A DNA stretch of 64,000 nt from Streptomyces alanosinicus (GCF_014650595.1 NZ_BMVG01000006.1:248001-312000), one strand, 5' to 3'; shown: positions 28,290 through 37,368, numbered from the stretch's first letter. Numbers and translations are program-made. Notes: generated by a model from the letters alone, not told the origin.

Positions 28290-29723
28290 GTGCGGGGGCG
28301 AGGGCGGGGGCAAGGACGAGGGCGACGTAGAGCATGGTGGTGGCGGGGGCGGCGGCACGGCCGCGGGGCGGCCTCCGGTGCCGGTGTGTTGCGGACGGCC
28401 CCGCTGCCCGCCCTGATACCGGCCGTGTGCGCGCTGCTCGTCCTGCCCCTCGGGACCGCGTCCGCGGCCGCCGCCGACGACACGGGGCGGCAGCCGTACG
28501 CCTTCGCGCCGGGCGCCCGCACCGTCGAGGGCGCGGCGACCCCCGCCACGGCCGAACGGCTGGAACCCGGCCGCGTCTACCACAGTTCCCTCCCGAGGAA
28601 CGGCATGTCCTACTACCGGCTCGACCTCGGCTCCGCCGACACGGCGTACGTCCCCGTCACGGCCGTACCCCCGACGGACGCCACCGTCACCGCCACCGAC
28701 GGCATCCGGGTCTCGGTCCAGAACGCGCAGGGCACTCCCTGTTCCTTCGCCTCCGCCGGCTTCGGCGCCGGGCTCAGCCCGCGCCCGGTCACCGCGCTGG
28801 GGCAGCGGGAGGCCGGCCGGACCCAGTGCCAGGGCAAGGGGACGTACTACGTCGTCGTGAGGCGCCTCGACGCGGGGGGCTCCGGCATCGCGGCCCCGGC
28901 GCAGCGCTGGGACCTGGAGATCGCGCCCGCCACGGAACCGCGTACGGCGCGGGCCGGGGCCACCACCGCACCGCGGACCTGGGACTCCGCCACCCCCGAA
29001 CCGCTCGGCGGTGAGCCCCGCGAACGCTCCGGCGGCACCGGCTTCGCCTCGGCACGCCCGCTGGGCCAAGGGGTGTGGCGGACCGCTCTCGTGCCCGGGG
29101 AGACCCGGTTCTACAAGGTGCCGGTCGACTGGGGCCGGCAGCTGAACGCCTCCGCCGAGCTGGGCGCCGCCTCCGGGCACGGGTACATCGGCGGCGCCCT
29201 GAACCTCTCCGTCTACAACCCCCTGCGCGGGCACGTCGAGGACGCCGCCCTGGGCTACACCGGCGTCCGCAAACCCGCCGTACTCACACCGCTGCCGCCG
29301 GTGGAGTACGCCAACCGCTACGCCGCGCCCGCCGGGGTGACCTCCGTCCGCTTCGCCGGCGACTACTACCTGGTCCTGCACCTCAGCGAGCAGCTGGCCG
29401 GCCAGTTCGGGCGGGGGCCGTTCGATGTGACGCTGCGGGTCCGGGTGGCCGGGCGGGCGCACCCGGGGCCGGAGTACGCCGGGCGGCCCGTGCCCGCCGA
29501 CGCGTTCACGCTCACCGCGCCGGACCAGCCGACGGCGCTCGGCGGGACCACCGGGAGCGCCGCGAGCACCGGGACCTCCGGGAGCGGGGGCGGCACCGGG
29601 ATGCGGCTCGTCGCGATCGGCGGCATCGGAACGGGCACGGTGCTGCTGCTGGTGCTCGCCGGCTGGACGGTGTCGGCGCGGCGGGCTCAGACGCGGGTCA
29701 ACGCCCAGAAACCCACCGCGTAA
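28290..29723 (+). CDS. Secreted, C-terminally anchored protein of unknown function
   Basis: A 477-aa protein from GTG 28290, with GGGGAGG 7-13 nt upstream. A basic N-region is followed by the signal-like segment LPALIPAVCALLVLPLGTAS and a likely cleavage site before AAAADDTGRQ. The exported part has the domain-like stretch YHSSLPRNGMSYYRLDLG and a partly repeated second half (RPLGQGVWRTALVPGETRFYKVPVDWG). A Gly/Ser/Thr-rich stalk (about 425-440) precedes the single membrane helix IGTGTVLLLVLAGWTV. The gene end overlaps the convergent kinase gene by 37 bp. Its position next to a Ser/Thr kinase suggests a functional pairing, unproven. Confidence 0.8.
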   Translation: MRGRGRGQGRGRRRAWWWRGRRHGRGAASGAGVLRTAPLPALIPAVCALLVLPLGTASAAAADDTGRQPYAFAPGARTVEGAATPATAERLEPGRVYHSSLPRNGMSYYRLDLGSADTAYVPVTAVPPTDATVTATDGIRVSVQNAQGTPCSFASAGFGAGLSPRPVTALGQREAGRTQCQGKGTYYVVVRRLDAGGSGIAAPAQRWDLEIAPATEPRTARAGATTAPRTWDSATPEPLGGEPRERSGGTGFASARPLGQGVWRTALVPGETRFYKVPVDWGRQLNASAELGAASGHGYIGGALNLSVYNPLRGHVEDAALGYTGVRKPAVLTPLPPVEYANRYAAPAGVTSVRFAGDYYLVLHLSEQLAGQFGRGPFDVTLRVRVAGRAHPGPEYAGRPVPADAFTLTAPDQPTALGGTTGSAASTGTSGSGGGTGMRLVAIGGIGTGTVLLLVLAGWTVSARRAQTRVNAQKPTA

Positions 29724-31243
29724 CAGGCCAGCGCCAGCAGCAGCAGCGGGATCGCCACCTTGGCCGGGGGACCGGGCCGCGGATTCCGGCGCGCCCGGCG
29801 TCCCGACCGGCCGGCCCTGTTCGCCGGGCCTGCCCGGTGCCCCTGCGCCGGCGCGCCGTGGACCAGCCGCAGCGGAGCCGGAACCTGTGCGTCCCGAGCG
29901 GTGTACGACGCCGTGGAGGTGTCCGCGTGCTGCCCCGGCATCACGCTCGGGGCGGGGCCGGCCGGGTCCGAGGGGCCGGCCGGGCCGATGTACGGCTGAT
30001 GGAACGGGAGTTGGGAGGGCGGCGGGGTAGGGGGCTGGGCAGGAGGCGGGGGCTGCTGGACGTACGGCGGGTAGGGGGAGGCGGAGGACGTCACGGCCTG
30101 CCGGGCCTGCTGAGCCTGCCGGGCCTGCTGGGCCCGTTGAACCCGTTGGGCCGGCTGTCGGGGGTACGGCTCGGGGGTCGACGGCTCCTGGGGAGGCGGC
30201 AGACGGAAACTGCCGGTGTCCGAGAGGGAGCCGGTGCCGGTGGCGGCGTCGGCGACCGGGTCCGGAGTCATGTCCGTACCCGTACCAGTACCCGTACCCG
30301 CACCCGGATCCGTTCTTGCACCCTCCCCCTCGACCAGTTCCAAGGCCACTCCGGAGGCCCTCTTGAGGGGGCCGTCGGGGTCGAACCCGGGCGGGAGCGG
30401 GCCGAGTTGGTCGAAGATCTCGATCAGCTCGTCGTCGGGTTCCGGCTCCGGCAGGAGTTCCACGGCCGAGGCGAGGGCTTTGCGCGCACCCGTGGCGGTG
30501 CGGAAGCGGGCGTCCGGGTCGGGCTGCAGCAGGGTGGCGACGACCTGCCAGAGCGGTTCCGGAATGCCCTTGGGCGCGCCGGGAGTTCCGTGTTCCGCGA
30601 AGTACTGCACGAGCGCCTTGGCGTCGGGCTTGGCGCCTTCGAGGAGATACAGCGCGACCAGGCCGACGGCGAACAGATCGGCGGGAAAGTCGGGTTCGCA
30701 GCCGAGCATCTGCTCGGGCGCGAGATAACCGGGCGTGCCCACCACGAGGTTGGTCTCCGTCAGGCGGGGTTCGCCGAGCCGCATGGCGATGCCGAAGTCG
30801 GACAGCCGCAGCCGCGGCCGGCCGGTTCCGGTGGCTTCGAGGAGGATGTTGGCGGGCTTGATGTCCCGGTGGATGACGCCCTCGGCGTGGACGGCGGCCA
30901 GCCCGGACAGGAGCTGGTCGAGCAGGGTGCACACGAACGCCGGAGGCAGGGGGCCGTAGTCCCCGACGAGATGGACCAGGGAGCCGCCGGCGACCAGGTC
31001 CATGGTGAAGAGCACCTTGTCGTCGTCGGCGGCCCAGCTGGCCGGGGCGAGGACATGGGGATGATCGATCCGCAGCGCCTGCTCGCGGACGAAGCGCAGC
31101 AGGGAGTGGGCGTCGCGCTGCTGGAGCACCTTGGCGGCCACATAGCGCCGTCGGCGATGGTCCCAGGCGCGCCATACGGCGCCCACGCCACCGTGTCCGA
31201 TCGGGTCGGCCAGCTCATACCGTCCGGCGAAGACCTCACCCAT
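29687..31243 (-). CDS. Ser/Thr protein kinase, membrane-anchored
   Basis: A 518-aa Hanks-type kinase. Motifs seen: glycine loop GHGGVGAVW, VAIK-type lysine in AAKVLQQ, catalytic HRDIKPANILLE, DFG in SDFGIA, and activation-segment GTPGYLAPEQ. The C-terminal half after about residue 300 is a long Pro/Gln/Gly-rich, disordered region. A C-terminal membrane helix (KVAIPLLLLALACYAVGFWA) anchors it in the membrane. No PASTA repeats, unlike the pknB in this window. Substrates are unknown. Confidence 0.93.
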   Translation of the reverse strand: MGEVFAGRYELADPIGHGGVGAVWRAWDHRRRRYVAAKVLQQRDAHSLLRFVREQALRIDHPHVLAPASWAADDDKVLFTMDLVAGGSLVHLVGDYGPLPPAFVCTLLDQLLSGLAAVHAEGVIHRDIKPANILLEATGTGRPRLRLSDFGIAMRLGEPRLTETNLVVGTPGYLAPEQMLGCEPDFPADLFAVGLVALYLLEGAKPDAKALVQYFAEHGTPGAPKGIPEPLWQVVATLLQPDPDARFRTATGARKALASAVELLPEPEPDDELIEIFDQLGPLPPGFDPDGPLKRASGVALELVEGEGARTDPGAGTGTGTGTDMTPDPVADAATGTGSLSDTGSFRLPPPQEPSTPEPYPRQPAQRVQRAQQARQAQQARQAVTSSASPYPPYVQQPPPPAQPPTPPPSQLPFHQPYIGPAGPSDPAGPAPSVMPGQHADTSTASYTARDAQVPAPLRLVHGAPAQGHRAGPANRAGRSGRRARRNPRPGPPAKVAIPLLLLALACYAVGFWALTRV

Positions 31244-31354
31244 GGCAGCCGCTCATTCCTCCCCCTGGCCCCCGCCAGTCCCGCCTGCCCCTCTACTTCC
31301 CTCCTACCCCTCGCTTCCCCTCCGGTCTCCTCTCCGACCGCTCGCTCTCGCCCC

Positions 31355-31490
31355 CGTGTGATCAGTGCCCCCCGTGTGATGAGCCTCCCGTGTGACGAGT
31401 GACCCCCACGTGATGAGTGATACCACCCCGTGCCTGCCCAGTGCCGACCCCGTGCGCCGACCCCGTGCGTTCGACCCCGTGCCCGCACCG
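31355..31490. repeat. Degenerate tandem repeats upstream of the kinase
   Basis: Two neighbouring repeat series: about four copies of a unit of about 13-17 bp containing CCCGTGTGATGAG variants (31355-31422), then four copies of GACCCCGTGCG-type (31446-31490). They fill much of the gap between the kinase and the HTH gene and would lie in the leader of the kinase transcript. Non-coding. Confidence 0.6.
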
Positions 31491-31542
31491 GCCTGAGCCC
31501 CGGCCCGGTCCCGGACCCCCTCCGTGGACCGGGCCGTGGCTC

Positions 31543-32091
31543 TCAGTTCTGGTGGGACTGGTAGTGCGTGACGGCGTCCGAGGTGCGGCCGGCGCCGTAG
31601 ACGCGCAGGAACTCCGCCAGCTCCGGATGGGTCGGGGCGAGGCTGTCCGCGGCGTCGATGATGTCACCCGCGGCGGCCACCGAGCGCAGCAGCGACTGGA
31701 TCTCCCGGACCACCCGCTTGACCGTCGGCGCCCCCGAACCGCTTGTGGTCTGGATGGTGTTGCTCAGCACGGAACCCCCTTGAGACTTCTTGATCTCGTC
31801 CATGCGCTGGGTCGCCTCGGCCGCGCTCACGCTGCCGTCCGCGACCTGGGCCGCCAGCTCCTGCAGCAGCTGCACCCGCTGGACCACGGCGGGATTGCCG
31901 ATCTTCGCCCGCTGGCCGCTCATCAGCTGCGAGAGCATCGGAGCGGACAGCCCCAGGACCGCCGCGAGACGGGCCTGATTGAGCCCGAGATCGTCGATCA
32001 GCTTACGGAAGAGCGCCCCCAGCGGCTCCCCGTACCAGTTCCGCTGCAGCTCCCGCGCTCTCGCGGTGGCTTCCTGCTGTGCGGCGTCCAT
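31543..32091 (-). CDS. Helix-turn-helix DNA-binding protein
   Basis: A 182-aa cytosolic protein. The helix-turn-helix is at about residues 30-60 (LNQARLAAVLGLSAPMLSQLMSGQRAKIG), of the Cro/C1 type. The rest is helical and includes a conserved IQSLLRSVAAAGDIIDAADSLAP segment. I recall it as a conserved streptomycete protein in this position, of unknown function. It is upstream of, and co-oriented with, the kinase gene, 299 bp away. Confidence 0.8.
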   Translation of the reverse strand: MDAAQQEATARARELQRNWYGEPLGALFRKLIDDLGLNQARLAAVLGLSAPMLSQLMSGQRAKIGNPAVVQRVQLLQELAAQVADGSVSAAEATQRMDEIKKSQGGSVLSNTIQTTSGSGAPTVKRVVREIQSLLRSVAAAGDIIDAADSLAPTHPELAEFLRVYGAGRTSDAVTHYQSHQN

Positions 32092-32274
32092 TGCGTCTCC
32101 CCATCGCTTCCCCTAAGAAACCGCGGTTCGCTGTAGCGAACCACGTCGAGCATCCTACGGAGAGTGGTCATCCGCGGGGACCCCCAATCTTTTTGCGGGA
32201 TACCCGGGGTGACCCGGTACTCTGGTCTGCGGCACCGGCCGGAATGCGACACCTCCGGCGGGCTGCTGCCGTAC

Positions 32275-32347
32275 GGGGCCTTAGCTCAGTTGGTAGAGCG
32301 CCGTCTTTGCATGGCGGATGTCAGGGGTTCGACTCCCCTAGGCTCCA
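32275..32347 (+). tRNA. tRNA-Ala (anticodon TGC)
   Basis: Acceptor stem GGGGCCT / AGGCTCC with one G-U pair. The anticodon loop is TTTGCAT (TGC) on the stem CCGTC/GGCGG, and the T arm contains GGGGTTCGACTCCCC. The 3' CCA is not encoded. A terminator follows 8 nt later. Confidence 0.96.
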
Positions 32348-32354
32348 CTTCACC

Positions 32355-32393
32355 AGACCCCTCTGACCTGCGGAAACGCGGTTGGAGGGGTCT
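32355..32393 (+). terminator. tRNA-Ala terminator
   Basis: Outer stem AGACCCCTC / GAGGGGTCT and an inner GC-rich stem, followed by TTTTTG. A typical rho-independent terminator. Confidence 0.88.
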
Positions 32394-32547
32394 TTTTGTC
32401 CGCTAGGCGTGAGACCGGCCGGCGCGGAAAGCGCTGAGACGCAGGTGCAGCGCCATCAGGGCCTTGCCGGCATGGGCGGAGCGGACGTGGGGGCGCAGGC
32501 CGACGAACATCTGCCCATGAGCGCGAGCCTCATCCGACTCGGTGGTG

Positions 32548-33459
32548 TCAGAGCGCGGTTCGGTCGACCGGGCACGGGTCGGCGCGGCGGGCCACGTCGA
32601 GCAGGGCGTGCAGCGTGCGCTCGCCCGGCCCCAGCCGCGGACGCCACTGGGCCACGATGCTGACCGGGCGGATCCGTTCGGCCAGCCGCAGCTCGACCAG
32701 CTCCCCCTCCCGCAGCTCCCGGGTGACCGCCAGCTCCGGCAGCAGCGAGACCCCGTGCCCGTGCCCGGCGAGCCGCAGCAGCGCCGACAACGACCCCTGA
32801 ATCACCGTGAGTTGGGCACCCGCCAGCAGATCCCGGCCGAAGCGGTCCACCAGCATCTCCGAGGTGCACCCGGCCTCGGCCACCAGGAAGTCGTACTGGA
32901 GCATCTGCTCGGGCGTCACCATCTCCTGCCGGGCCAGCGGATGGCTGGGTGCCGCCACCAGAACCGTCCGGTCGTGCCCGACGACCGCGTGTGGGCCGAG
33001 CGCGCGGATGCCGTTGTCGTACTGGAAGACCAGGTCCAACTCGCCCGCGCCGAAAGCCTGCTCCAGCGTCTTGCGGTTGGCCACCGTCAGGTCGACGTCC
33101 GCTCCGGTGTCCGGGCCGCCCGCGCCGTACTCCAGAGCGGCCAGCACCTCGGGCATCCATACGTGCGCCAGTGACTCCTGCGCCCCGATCCGCAGCCGTG
33201 GCCGGTCGCCGCGCGCCGCCCGCCGCATCCGCTCCTCCAGCTCCAGGGCCTCACGCGCGTGCGGAAGGAGCCGGGCACCGGCCTCCGTGAGCGCCGCGCC
33301 CGTGCCCGCGCGTACGAGCACACTCACGCCCAGGTCCGCCTCCAGCCGCTTGAGCTGGGCGCTGACACTGGACTGTGCGTATCCCAGGGCCTGTGCGGCG
33401 GCGGAGATGCCGCCGTGCTCGGCGACCGCGACGAAAGCGCGCAGATAGCGGGAGTCCAC
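32548..33459 (-). CDS. LysR-family transcriptional regulator
   Basis: A 303-aa protein starting with GTG 33459. The N-terminal winged helix-turn-helix (MDSRYLRAFVAVAEHGGISAAAQALGYAQ, then SSVSAQLKRLEADLG) is followed by the periplasmic-binding-like effector domain. It is divergent from the MFS transporter gene 92 bp away, and the gap contains an ATC-N9-GAT palindrome. Family knowledge predicts that it controls the transporter and itself, with an unknown inducer. Confidence 0.92.
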   Translation of the reverse strand: MDSRYLRAFVAVAEHGGISAAAQALGYAQSSVSAQLKRLEADLGVSVLVRAGTGAALTEAGARLLPHAREALELEERMRRAARGDRPRLRIGAQESLAHVWMPEVLAALEYGAGGPDTGADVDLTVANRKTLEQAFGAGELDLVFQYDNGIRALGPHAVVGHDRTVLVAAPSHPLARQEMVTPEQMLQYDFLVAEAGCTSEMLVDRFGRDLLAGAQLTVIQGSLSALLRLAGHGHGVSLLPELAVTRELREGELVELRLAERIRPVSIVAQWRPRLGPGERTLHALLDVARRADPCPVDRTAL

Positions 33460-33476
33460 GGGAGCAGCGTATCCGT

Positions 33477-33497
33477 CCCATCGGACTTTCCGATGGG
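33477..33497. promoter_or_regulatory. LysR-type operator in the LysR/MFS gap
   Basis: A perfect 9-bp inverted repeat, CCCATCGGA-CTT-TCCGATGGG, containing the classical ATC-N9-GAT form of a LysR box, between the divergent regulator and transporter. A half-site GTATCGGAA follows at 33499-33507. Confidence 0.7.
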
Positions 33498-33551
33498 GGT
33501 ATCGGAATCGCGGCGTCGCAGGCCGCACGCCCGTGGGGACACGCTGCAGCC

Positions 33552-34958
33552 ATGACCACAGCCGACCCCGTGTCCCGCCCCTCCGGCGTCGCCGCAACGA
33601 CCGCACCTCCGGAAGAGCCGGCCCCGGCACCTTCGACGGTCCGCTCCAAGCTGACCTTCGCCGGCATCGCCACCGGAAACCTGCTCGTCCTGCTCGACAC
33701 CTCGATCCTCAACGTCGCGGTGCCCGACGTGCAGAAGTCACTGCACCCGGCCGCCGCCGCACTGCCCTGGGCCGTCGACGCCTACACGGTCGTCTTCGCC
33801 GGCCTGCTGCTGGCCGGCGGTGTCATCGCCGACCGGTGGGGTGCCCGGCGCGTCTACGTCTGCGCGCTCGGCCTGTTCGCCGCGCTGTCCGTGGTCTGCG
33901 CCCTCGCGCCCGACGTCGGTTACCTGATCGCGGGCCGTGCGCTGCTGGGTGCGGCCGGCGCCGGTCTGGTGCCCGCCTCCCTCGCGCTGCTGATCCACCT
34001 GAACCCCGACCCGGCGCGCCGTACCCGCGCCATCGGCGCCTGGACCGCGCTCAGCGGTCTGGGAGCCGCGGCCGGACCCGTGCTCGGCGGCGCCCTCGTC
34101 GAACTCGGCGGCTGGCGCCTGGTGTTCCTCGTCAACCCGCCCATCGCGCTGGCCGCACTGCTCCTCGCCCGCCGGCTGCCCGTGCCGCCGGTACGGGCCG
34201 TCCGTGCCCTGGACCGCCCTGGCCTGGCCCTGTCCACCGCCGGCCTCGGTCTGCTCACCTTCGGTCTCGTCGAGGCCGGCATCGAGGGCTGGGGCTCGCC
34301 GTACGCCCTGGTTCCCGTCGTGGCCGCGCTCCTCTGCTTCGCCGCGGTGGCCCTGGTGGAGCGCAGGGTGGCCTCCCCGGTCCTGCCGCCGGCGCTGCTC
34401 GCCCTGCCGAAGGTGCGGGCCGCCATGGTCGCGGCCGCGGTGTCCTGCTTCGCCTATTTCGGCGGGATGTACATGTTCGCCGTATGGCTCCAGCACACCT
34501 ACGACCTGACCCCGTTCAAGGCCGGCCTGGCATCCCTGCCGATCGCCTTCCCCGTGTGCGTCATGCCCTTCTTCACCGGCCGGCTCGTGGCTCGCCACGG
34601 CCCCCGCCCGGTCCTGCTGGCCGGCATGTCCGCCTCTGTCGTCGCCGGTGTCCTGCTCGCCCTCTGCGGCGGCCATCATCCGCCGCTGCCGCTGATCATC
34701 GCCGCCGAGCTGGCACTCGCCGCCACCGGCACGCTGTCCATCCCGAGTGCCGCCGCCGCGATGGCCGTCTCGGCGCCGCCCGAGTACGCCGCCACCAGCC
34801 AGGGCGCGCTCAACGGCATCCGGCAGGCGGGCTCGGCGCTGGGCGTCGCGGTGCTCGGCACCCTCGGCGCGCTCACCACCTCCGGCTATGTCCTCATCGG
34901 CATCGGCCTGCCCGCCGTGCTGCTCGTGACCAGGGCGACGGCCAAGCCCAGCGCCTGA
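33552..34958 (+). CDS. MFS transporter, DHA2-type drug efflux
   Basis: A 468-aa major facilitator protein. The ATG at 33552 begins MTTADPVSRPSGVAATTAPP. The first membrane helix (FAGIATGNLLVLLDTSILNVAVPDV) contains the LDTSILNVAVP signature of the 14-TMS DHA2 family, and motif A (GVIADRWGARRV) follows. The motif C-like segment GAWTALSGLGAAAGPVLGG is also present. It probably exports a small drug or metabolite by proton antiport. It is divergent from the LysR regulator. Confidence 0.92.
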   Translation: MTTADPVSRPSGVAATTAPPEEPAPAPSTVRSKLTFAGIATGNLLVLLDTSILNVAVPDVQKSLHPAAAALPWAVDAYTVVFAGLLLAGGVIADRWGARRVYVCALGLFAALSVVCALAPDVGYLIAGRALLGAAGAGLVPASLALLIHLNPDPARRTRAIGAWTALSGLGAAAGPVLGGALVELGGWRLVFLVNPPIALAALLLARRLPVPPVRAVRALDRPGLALSTAGLGLLTFGLVEAGIEGWGSPYALVPVVAALLCFAAVALVERRVASPVLPPALLALPKVRAAMVAAAVSCFAYFGGMYMFAVWLQHTYDLTPFKAGLASLPIAFPVCVMPFFTGRLVARHGPRPVLLAGMSASVVAGVLLALCGGHHPPLPLIIAAELALAATGTLSIPSAAAAMAVSAPPEYAATSQGALNGIRQAGSALGVAVLGTLGALTTSGYVLIGIGLPAVLLVTRATAKPSA

Positions 34959-35191
34959 CGCCGGTGCTTTTCCGGGCTCAGTCAGCGAGCACCGCCGCGA
35001 TGTGCTCGACGGAGGGCGCGTCGACCTTCCCGCGCGGGTGATGCAGGGATACGAACGTGCATGGGCGTGTCCTGGTGGCCAGGACCCGGCCGGCCGCCTG
35101 CTCCGGATCCGCTGGTGACGGATGCCCCGTGCCGGTTCCTCGCTTGTCGCGGGTTCGCTGGGCGGCTGCCGGCCGACAGGGAGGGGCATGA
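34959..35191. other. Gap with possible gene remnant
   Basis: A 233-bp gap after the MFS gene. On the minus strand a short frame ending HHPRGKVDAPSVEHIAAVLAD (stop at 34978) looks protein-like but has no start nearby, and I do not recognise it. It may be the decayed end of another gene. Confidence 0.3.
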
Positions 35192-35564
35192 GTGGGAAAT
35201 GCCGACACGGACTTCGACGTCCGGCTTCAGGACGTCCCGCTCACCAACCGCCGCCCGGATGTCGATCGTGTACCGCTCGGACACGATCGACATCACCCCC
35301 ACCCGCCCTGAGCACGTGCTGCTCGTCGCGGAGGTGGTGTCGCCGGGCTCGGAGACGACGGACCGGATCGTGAAGGTCGACCAGTACGCCAAGGCAGGCA
35401 TCGGCTTCTACCGGCGGATCGAGCAGGCCGCGACAGGCGTCCCTCTCGTGTACACCTACGTTCTCGACCCCGCGACGAAGGCCTACCGGGACGGAGAGGT
35501 TTTCACCGGTGTCGTGAAGGTGGCGGCGCCCTTCGCGGTGGAGACCGACCTGGGCCGGGTCTGA
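35192..35564 (+). pseudogene. Uma2/DUF820-type nuclease fragment, truncated and frameshifted
   Basis: Two frames together give one Uma2-like sequence: GNADTDFDVRLQDVPLTNRR in the first, then VYRSDTIDITPTRPEHVLLV and AEVVSPGSETTDRIVKVDQY in the second. They join near 35264, where an extra G breaks the frame. The N-terminal half of the usual protein is missing; a stop codon lies just before the first residue. The PD-(D/E)XK-type core is thus broken. The C-terminus (GVVKVAAPFAVETDLGRV) is intact. Such single-domain nuclease genes are common and often decayed in Streptomyces. Confidence 0.75.
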
Positions 35565-35580
35565 CCCCGGTGCCGCGGGC

Positions 35581-36648
35581 CTACTGGCCCTGGCGCTTGC
35601 GCCGTCGGTCCATGCGCCGGGACTTCTGGGTGTACTCGATCACGTACGCGGTGGGGTGCAGGCCTCCGCTCGTCACCTGGACCTCCTTGATCACATGGAT
35701 CCGGCGGGTCTCCTGAACGGCCTGCTGGAAGCGTTTCTTGTCCTCGGTGAGCAGGACGGCTCGTCCTTTCGGGTGGAGCACCCGGGCCAGCTCGGCGAGG
35801 AACTCCGGATACAGGCGGCTGTTCACCTCGTGCGAACCCACCCGCTTGCCGAACGGCATGTTGGAGACGACACGGTCCACGGACTGCGAGGGCAGGGGCA
35901 TGAGCTCGGCCCGCGCCTCGGCCAGCAGATGCGGTGTGCGGACGAGTTCAAGGTTGAGCCGGGCCACCCGCAGTGCCTTGAGCGAGATGTCGGTGCCGAG
36001 CAGAAAGCCGCCCTTGCCGACCGCGTCGGTCTCCGTGAGGAGGGTTCCGGAGCCGCAGAACGGGTCGTACACCGTGCTGTCCGCCTCGGGTTTGGCGAGC
36101 TGCACGAGCAGGCTCGCGACCACCGGGTTCACCGACGCGGGAATGCGGTGCAGCTTCGGGTAGCGGCGCGAGCGGTGCAGGGCGCCGACCTCGGCCACCA
36201 GGAAGCGGCCATGCTCGGCGATGTTGATGTCCCAGGCCCTGGGGTCGTTCTTCCAGCCGAGCGTGCCGCTCACACCGTCGATGAACGCGTCACGGCCCTC
36301 GATGCGGTCCACCCGGTAGGCGGGCGGGCCCGACAGCGCGCCGATGACCCCGTCGTCCGTCGACTCCTTCAGCCGCGCCAGGGCGTCGGCGAAGCCGTCG
36401 ACCCGGGCGTGCTCCGTCTCGTCCAGGACGACCGAAAGAGACGAGAACATCCGCAACGGCATCAACTGCTGGAGCGATCCGTCGAAGTCGAAGTGCACCG
36501 AGTCGCTGGTACGGCGGATATTCGCCAGTGCCGGCGCACCGATGTCATGACAGTGCTGGAGGAGACGGTCCACGACGCCCGGCAGGCTTTCCAGGTGAAG
36601 ATGGCCGCGTACCGGGGAGGCCAGGTCGATTTCCCTGAGCACCTTCAT
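35581..36648 (-). CDS. RNA methyltransferase of the THUMP/RlmL-like family
   Basis: A 355-aa protein. The N-terminal half resembles a THUMP-type RNA-binding domain. The C-terminal Rossmann methyltransferase domain has the SAM motif DPFCGSGTLLTE and the catalytic motif NMPFGKRVG, a variant of NPPF that suits amino-group methylation of guanine N2. The C-terminus is basic (KSRRMDRRRKRQGQ). The probable substrate is tRNA or rRNA guanine. It ends 16 nt from the convergent Uma2 pseudogene. Confidence 0.85.
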   Translation of the reverse strand: MKVLREIDLASPVRGHLHLESLPGVVDRLLQHCHDIGAPALANIRRTSDSVHFDFDGSLQQLMPLRMFSSLSVVLDETEHARVDGFADALARLKESTDDGVIGALSGPPAYRVDRIEGRDAFIDGVSGTLGWKNDPRAWDINIAEHGRFLVAEVGALHRSRRYPKLHRIPASVNPVVASLLVQLAKPEADSTVYDPFCGSGTLLTETDAVGKGGFLLGTDISLKALRVARLNLELVRTPHLLAEARAELMPLPSQSVDRVVSNMPFGKRVGSHEVNSRLYPEFLAELARVLHPKGRAVLLTEDKKRFQQAVQETRRIHVIKEVQVTSGGLHPTAYVIEYTQKSRRMDRRRKRQGQ

Positions 36649-36796
36649 CCTCCGGACCCTGCGTGTACGTCGCGCAGGCCACCCCTGCTGCCTGCGAAGA
36701 TTCTCGACACAATGTCCAGGATCTCATACGGCCGGACCGCCACAGGGCGGCCGGACCCGAGCGTGGGAAAGGGCTCCGTACGGTAGCGGACTGAGC

Positions 36797-37368
36797 ATGG
36801 CACGCACGGAGAAGGCGCGATTCACCGCACAGGACTGGATCGACGCGGCGATCAGCGCGATGGCGGACGGTGGCGTCCGTGCGGTCGCCATCGAGCCGCT
36901 CGCCGCCGAACTCGGGGCCAGCAAGGGCAGCTTCTACTGGTTCTTCGCCAACCGCGACGCGTTGGTGAAGGCCGCGCTGCGGCACTGGCGCGATGCGACG
37001 ACCGACGGGGTGGCCGCCTCGCTGGCCGAACTGCCGGATCCCGCCGCGAAGTGTCCGCGCTGCTGGAGTACGTCTTCGACAGCCCCTCCCGGGGCATCGA
37101 GATCGCCTTGCAGGCCGACGCGGCGCGCCCCGAGGTCCGTGAGGTCCTCGCGGAGACGCACCGGCGCCGGCTGGACATCCTGCGGCAGCTGCTCACCGAG
37201 ACCGGACTGCAGCCGTCGGAGGCCGAGTCGTCGGCGCTCTCGCTCTACGCCGTCCACCTCGGCGTCCTCCATCTGCGGCGCACCGACCCGGAGCTGGTCC
37301 CCGCGGGGGCCGACGGGGGCGACTTCCAGCAGTCGGTCCGGAACCGGCTGCTGCCCTCCCTCGGCTGA
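36797..37368 (+). pseudogene. TetR-family regulator with frameshift
   Basis: The N-terminal HTH (FTAQDWIDAAISAMADGGVR, then LAAELGASKGSFYWFFANRDALV) is in one frame to about 37050. The ligand-binding half (SALLEYVFDSPSRGIEIALQ to QQSVRNRLLPSLG) continues in the next frame. One missing G at about 37050 (GCGAAGTGTCC instead of GCGAAGGTGTCC) explains the break. The gene is therefore broken, or the sequence has an error at that spot. The reading continues to the stop at 37368. Confidence 0.75.

Noticed and set aside
27888..31175. Minus-strand frame of 1095 codons covering several genes
   Set aside because: It runs through the DLW-39 gene, the secreted protein gene and the kinase gene in the wrong frame; the composition is Arg/Pro-rich.
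33375..33551. N-terminal extension of the MFS transporter to 33375
   Set aside because: It would overlap the LysR gene and operator; ATG 33552 gives the normal length.
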